A DNA stretch of 9,089 bases from Sporosarcina sp. GTDB lineage: Bacteria > Bacillota > Bacilli > Bacillales_A > Planococcaceae. Under the pieces are notes generated by a model, which was given only the letters and a program-made list of their open reading frames with translations, had not been told where the DNA came from and ran no database searches. The translations under genes were made by a program, and so were the position numbers. Shown in pieces: positions 6,484-9,089 of this stretch (the stretch's first letter is position 1; the number at the start of each line of letters is the position of its first letter). Location: NCBI GenBank assembly GCA_029263945.1, contig JARIDM010000169.1, forward strand, positions 1-9,089, read 5' to 3'.

Positions 6484-7007
6484 ATGAAATTACCCAAAAC
6501 TTTATTATCTTCATGCCTAGGACTTATACTACTTGCTGGTTTTTCATTAACTGAAGTCAATGCGGAAACAAACGCTGAACCTATTATTTCACCAATGTCT
6601 TGCACAGAAGTAGGAACATACACAACTTCTTACAAGTCTAAAACTACTTCACAAAAACAGACTTCACACATATTGCCACAAACCTAAGCAGTTCTCCTGA
6701 TTCAGTAACTAGGTCTGTTGCCATTACTCACGCAGCGACTGTAAATATTGGTGGCGAAGCATCCTTTAAAGTCCTTCAAAGCGGCGCTAAAATCACCGCA
6801 AATGTAGGCTATGGATATAATAACACCAAGACCCTTTCGACAACCTGGTCTGTTCCTAAAGGAACATGGAAATTAACCGCGGGAAGTAATTGGGTAAAAG
6901 CGACGGGTACGCGTTATAAGGTTGCACATCCTTGTAATCTGACAAATGCTCAGACTGTAACTGCGAACTACACTTATCAAACATGGAGCAACAAAACTCA
7001 ACAGTAA
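6484..7007 (+). pseudogene. Secreted protein of unknown function, interrupted by a one-base frameshift
   Basis: A strong AAGGAGG site precedes the ATG at 6484. The first 27 residues are a signal peptide (basic MKLPK, hydrophobic core LGLILLAGFSL, cleavage after VNA). The frame continues to a stop at 6685-6687 after TSHILPQT. Another frame is open from 6642 to 7007 and reads THIATNLSSSPDSVTRSV, then a Thr/Asn/aromatic-rich stretch with TLSTTWSVPKGTWKL, AGSNWVKATGT and VTANYTYQTW. Both frames reach similar residues (TSHI and FTHI) around 6660-6675. A single lost base, perhaps in the A5 run at 6653-6657, would join them into one exported protein of about 174 residues. The joined protein has one Cys in each part of the mature region (SPMSCTEV and AHPCNLT), which could form a disulfide. 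I cannot name the family. No slippery heptamer supports programmed frameshifting; mutation or sequencing error is more likely. Confidence 0.7.
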
Positions 7008-7046
7008 TGAATATTTACATCAATATAAATTTTAATGTTTGGTCAT

Positions 7047-7064
7047 TTGAGTCAATTTCATAAT
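7047..7064 (+). repeat. Copy 1 of the TTGAATCAATTTCATA repeat
   Basis: TTGAGTCAATTTCATAAT differs at one position (G for A) from copy 2 at 7261-7278, 214 bp away in the same orientation. Confidence 0.6.
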
Positions 7065-7260
7065 AACCTTCCCTTGCTATAACGACACAACATACAGCTA
7101 GAGAACGCTTCGACTCAACTATATGGTGTGCTAGTGTCGCAATAAGACCCTATTATTAAATCGATTGATTGGTATATTTTTAAATGACATGGATGGTGGT
7201 TTGATAAATGCTTCTAAGATACTCTTCCTTAATTATGATTTGTTTTTTTATATTAACTGG

Positions 7261-7278
7261 TTGAATCAATTTCATAAT
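7261..7278 (+). repeat. Copy 2 of the TTGAATCAATTTCATA repeat
   Basis: TTGAATCAATTTCATAAT; its first 16 bases are an exact inverted match of 8815-8830 on the other side of the insertion sequence. Confidence 0.65.
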
Positions 7279-7291
7279 GCGCACTTTTAAA

Positions 7292-7309
7292 AAATCATAA
7301 AGAAATAGA
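7292..7309 (+). repeat. Left terminal inverted repeat of the insertion sequence
   Basis: Matches 8769-8786 in inverted orientation at 17 of 18 positions. It begins 41 bp beyond the transposase stop codon. AAATCAT also pairs with ATGATTT at 7317-7323, a weak AT-only hairpin that could slow transcription leaving the element. Confidence 0.7.
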
Positions 7310-7349
7310 AGTTATAATGATTTCTTAAAAAAACGAATGAAATATAGAT

Positions 7350-8702
7350 TTATGCTGTTGCCGATAATTGAAGACGCGTAAGACGGTCAACGGCAAGTTT
7401 ACTGGCATTGTATGCAATATGATTTAAATCAAAATGAACTTTAGCTTTCTTTCCGGTACAATGATAAATCTGATTTAGAAGGAAGTAGCATTTTAAATAA
7501 GCGTTTACGCGTTCAACGGAACTTCGTTCCTTATAGATATCATCCCATTTCACGGAGCCACGTGCTGGTGCAGTGTAACGCCTGTGGTCATCTGTAATTT
7601 TCTTTTTATAAATCTTCTGACATAAACTATCGTTAGCTAGTGGACAGTCCTTACATTCCTTAGGCCTTGTATATTTTAATGTTTCATACTTTACATCAAA
7701 GCTATCATAACAATAGGAATGTTCTCGTACACATGTGGGTGCAAAATGCTTATCAAATCCAATTAGCTCGGGTTCGTTCTTCTTATTATAGGCAATGACA
7801 GATTGCGATCCATTATGATAAATTTGTTCATAAATTGGGCGATAGTCGTAACCTGCATCCATTGTCACATACTTTATTTTCATTTGTGGCAAGCGTTCTT
7901 TAACACCTTTTAATAAGGGAATCGCAGCTTTTCCATCGTTAAGATTACCAGAAGAAAACAGCGATTGAAGAATGTATTGACTTTGTGTTCCAACCGCCAG
8001 ATGACATTTAAATCCATACCAAAACACGTTTTTTCCTTCACTGTTTTTCTTTATTCCCCATTTTGGTTCAGTTGGGACAGAGGAACGAAGTTCCGTAAGG
8101 GATGCATCAAGTTGATTTCCAATTTTCTTTTCATAAATCGGGAGATTTTCTTCTATTTCAGCCTTTTCAAGTAACCATTGTTTACGTTCCTCTTTCTTTT
8201 TACGTCCTCGTTTTTGGGGCTCCTTTTTAACTTTATCGGCTTTAAAAGGCGCACGATCACGAGCTTCTACATGTGTTGCATCGATAGCTATCGTTTCATC
8301 TGATACAAATCCTTCTGATATTGCTTGGAGAAGTAGACGTTCTTGCACAATCTCTAACGCATCAGACTCGCTAATCAATGAGATCATACGCGAATAGGAA
8401 GCTTCCGATGGAATCTCATCGGATATCAGGAATCCACAATCAACCTTAAATCGCAAATCTGAAGTAAGACGCTTTACAAGATCTTTAATGAATGGAATAC
8501 GTTCAGTGATTCGAATGATTAAGGAATAAATCATCGCAGAGTAATTAAGTGATTGTTTGGGTCCAAATCTAGACTTTTTCATTACCACATCAAGGATTGG
8601 ATGGATATCAATAGCAGATAAAATCGCATTAAATCGATAGGTAGGTTCTAAGTCAAATAAAACTTGCATGTCAAATAGGCTTTCTTGTCGTATAATAGGC
8701 AT
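7350..8702 (-). CDS. IS1182-family-like DDE transposase
   Basis: RNase-H-fold transposase that cuts and joins the ends of its own element; 450 residues, full length. The N-terminus (RQESLFDMQVLFDLEP, then SLNYSAMIYSLIIR and ERIPFIKDLVKRL) is the helical DUF772-like DNA-binding part. The DDE residues are visible: Asp141 in ETIAIDATHVEA, Asp282 in YVTMDAGYDY, and Glu397 in the signature Y390-(2)-R393-(3)-E397-(6)-K404. Between the second Asp and the Glu is a cysteine-rich insert (C324, C331, C350, C353, C361) that probably binds zinc, as in IS1182-type enzymes. A Lys/Arg-rich stretch at 157-177 (RGRKKKEERK) may bind DNA. GGAGG lies eight bases before the ATG. That site can be masked by an inverted repeat (see findings). 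There is no frameshift or stop. The family is assigned by recall, not by search. Confidence 0.92.
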   Translation of the reverse strand: MPIIRQESLFDMQVLFDLEPTYRFNAILSAIDIHPILDVVMKKSRFGPKQSLNYSAMIYSLIIRITERIPFIKDLVKRLTSDLRFKVDCGFLISDEIPSEASYSRMISLISESDALEIVQERLLLQAISEGFVSDETIAIDATHVEARDRAPFKADKVKKEPQKRGRKKKEERKQWLLEKAEIEENLPIYEKKIGNQLDASLTELRSSVPTEPKWGIKKNSEGKNVFWYGFKCHLAVGTQSQYILQSLFSSGNLNDGKAAIPLLKGVKERLPQMKIKYVTMDAGYDYRPIYEQIYHNGSQSVIAYNKKNEPELIGFDKHFAPTCVREHSYCYDSFDVKYETLKYTRPKECKDCPLANDSLCQKIYKKKITDDHRRYTAPARGSVKWDDIYKERSSVERVNAYLKCYFLLNQIYHCTGKKAKVHFDLNHIAYNASKLAVDRLTRLQLSATA

Positions 8703-8773
8703 AGAGCATTCCTCCAGTCTGTTAATGTGTGTTTGGTAACTATCATTATACAGGATTTGGGGAGGTGCTCTAT
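8701..8773 (-). promoter_or_regulatory. Transposase promoter -10 box inside an inverted repeat that can mask the ribosome binding site
   Basis: On the - strand TATAAT (8750-8745) follows a TG and lies about 45 bases before the start; its -35 (ATAGAG, 8773-8768) is poor. ATAGAGCACCTCC (8773-8761) is complementary to GGAGGAATGCTCTAT (8715-8701) over 13 bp with a 2-base bulge. The second arm contains the ribosome binding site and the first two bases of the start codon. Transcripts begun at the internal promoter would lack the first arm. Confidence 0.55.
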
Positions 8774-8786
8774 TTTTTTATGATTT
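8769..8786 (-). repeat. Right terminal inverted repeat of the insertion sequence
   Basis: Read inward as AAATCATAAAAAAATAGA. It overlaps by 5 bases the upstream arm of the ribosome-binding-site-masking hairpin. Confidence 0.7.
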
Positions 8787-9060
8787 AACAACTAGAGCCG
8801 CAAGGGCTCAGAGATATGAAATTGATTCAAGTAAGTCATCACTTTCCCAGTAGCCTAATAAACTAAATTGAAGATTTTCTACTAAATTAGAAATAAAAAA
8901 TTATACCATCGATAACGCTCAATCTAATAAAAAAGACGATTGATTTTCTTTACCTATTTCCCTTAATGTACTTTAGATACTTAACGTTATATAAATAAAG
9001 GAATAAGCAAGTTCTATATTGAACAAGTATAAGTGAAGTCAAATAAAAGGAGGTGATCTA
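8787..9060. other. Intergenic stretch right of the insertion sequence
   Basis: No gene was found. It holds a small hairpin GAGCC-GCAAG-GGCTC at 8795-8809 without a U tract, the inverted repeat copy at 8815-8830, and the inverted pair CAATC/GATTG near 8920-8942. AT-rich hexamers near 8989-8996 and TTGAAC at 9019-9024 could belong to a promoter of the next gene, but no box pair has good spacing. Confidence 0.4.
8815..8830 (-). repeat. Copy 3 (inverted) of the TTGAATCAATTTCATA repeat
   Basis: TATGAAATTGATTCAA on the + strand is the exact reverse complement of 7261-7276. It lies 28 bp outside the right end of the insertion sequence; copy 2 lies 15 bp outside the left end. Confidence 0.65.
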
Positions 9061-9089
9061 ATGAAGAAACGATTTCTAATTATATTGTT
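9061..9089 (+). CDS. Start of a gene continuing beyond the window, probably an exported or membrane protein
   Basis: Only nine codons are visible: MKKRFLIIL. The start is convincing because AAGGAGGTGATCT, nearly the full complement of the 16S rRNA 3' end, lies just before the ATG, which predicts strong initiation. Two lysines and an arginine followed by a hydrophobic run are typical of a signal peptide or first membrane helix. Nothing more can be said. Confidence 0.6.

Larger units (their letters stand above)
7008..7291. other. Gene-poor stretch left of the insertion sequence, with two copies of a short repeat
   Basis: No gene with a convincing ribosome binding site was found. Short frames such as 7192-7290 on + and a frame on - starting near 7275 lack support. 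The stretch holds two direct copies of an 18-bp motif (7047-7064 and 7261-7278) that recurs inverted beyond the insertion sequence. Confidence 0.5.
7292..8786 (-). mobile_element. Complete IS1182-like insertion sequence
   Basis: A 1,495-bp element with one transposase gene on the - strand, bounded by 18-bp terminal inverted repeats that match at 17 positions. The left repeat is AAATCATAAAGAAATAGA (7292-7309); the right repeat, read inward, is AAATCATAAAAAAATAGA (8786-8769). The length suits IS1182-type elements. No convincing target duplication is visible. TTAA occurs at both junctions (7287-7290 and 8785-8788) but overlaps the right repeat, so the exact ends are uncertain by a few bases. The transposase is full length with an intact catalytic set, so the copy may be active. 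Confidence 0.8.

Noticed and set aside
6484..6520. Lipoprotein signal with LSSC as lipobox
   Set aside because: The Cys is at residue 11, too early, and a better signal-peptidase I site follows at VNA.
6649..6662. Programmed -1 frameshifting in the secreted-protein gene
   Set aside because: The A5 run does not form an X-XXY-YYZ heptamer in the reading frame and no obvious downstream structure was seen.
7192..7290. 33-codon frame on the + strand
   Set aside because: No ribosome binding site, no recognisable composition, and it ends at the insertion-sequence junction.
8795..8809. Hairpin GAGCC/GGCTC as a terminator
   Set aside because: There is no U tract on either side and no gene ends there.

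Overview
The window looks like chromosomal DNA of a low-GC Firmicute of the Bacillaceae type. The reasons are strong AAGGAGG-type ribosome binding sites, a T-box riboswitch, a bpsA-bpsB alkylpyrone operon, an NhaC-family transporter, a YncB-like secreted or anchored thermonuclease, and AT-rich intergenic DNA. The species cannot be named from the sequence.

Left part, + strand (1-2966): the 3' portion of a LysR-family regulator (CidR/YwbI-like; its start lies before the window), then a type III polyketide synthase (bpsA) and an isoprenylcysteine-carboxyl-methyltransferase-like membrane methyltransferase (bpsB). The last two are expected to make alkylpyrones and methylate them. A 90-residue two-helix membrane protein of unknown function follows. 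A shared hairpin at 2965-3010 closes this block and also ends the opposing transcription unit.

Middle part, - strand (3010-6063): read in the direction of transcription, this holds a broken crcB/fluC remnant, an anchored staphylococcal-nuclease-type gene, a complete T-box leader with a UAC (Tyr) specifier, an NhaC-family transporter, and a HEAT-repeat-like protein 24 bp behind it. The T-box suggests that the transporter, and probably the HEAT protein, are switched on when tRNA-Tyr is uncharged. The transporter may therefore be a tyrosine importer rather than a housekeeping Na+/H+ antiporter.

Right part (6064-9089) is accessory in character. It holds a gene-poor AT-rich stretch, a secreted-protein gene with a good signal peptide but a one-base frameshift, a second gene-poor stretch, and a complete IS1182-like insertion sequence (about 7292-8786). 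The last 29 bases hold the first codons of another gene, preceded by a near-perfect Shine-Dalgarno sequence. The insertion sequence carries an inverted repeat able to fold over its own ribosome binding site in read-through transcripts. A 16-18 bp motif, TATGAAATTGATTCAA, occurs three times around it.

No defence system, CRISPR array, tRNA or rRNA gene was seen. The most interesting items are the Tyr T-box coupled to NhaC plus the HEAT protein, the IS anti-read-through hairpin, the small repeat family around the IS, and the two decayed genes (crcB and the secreted protein).
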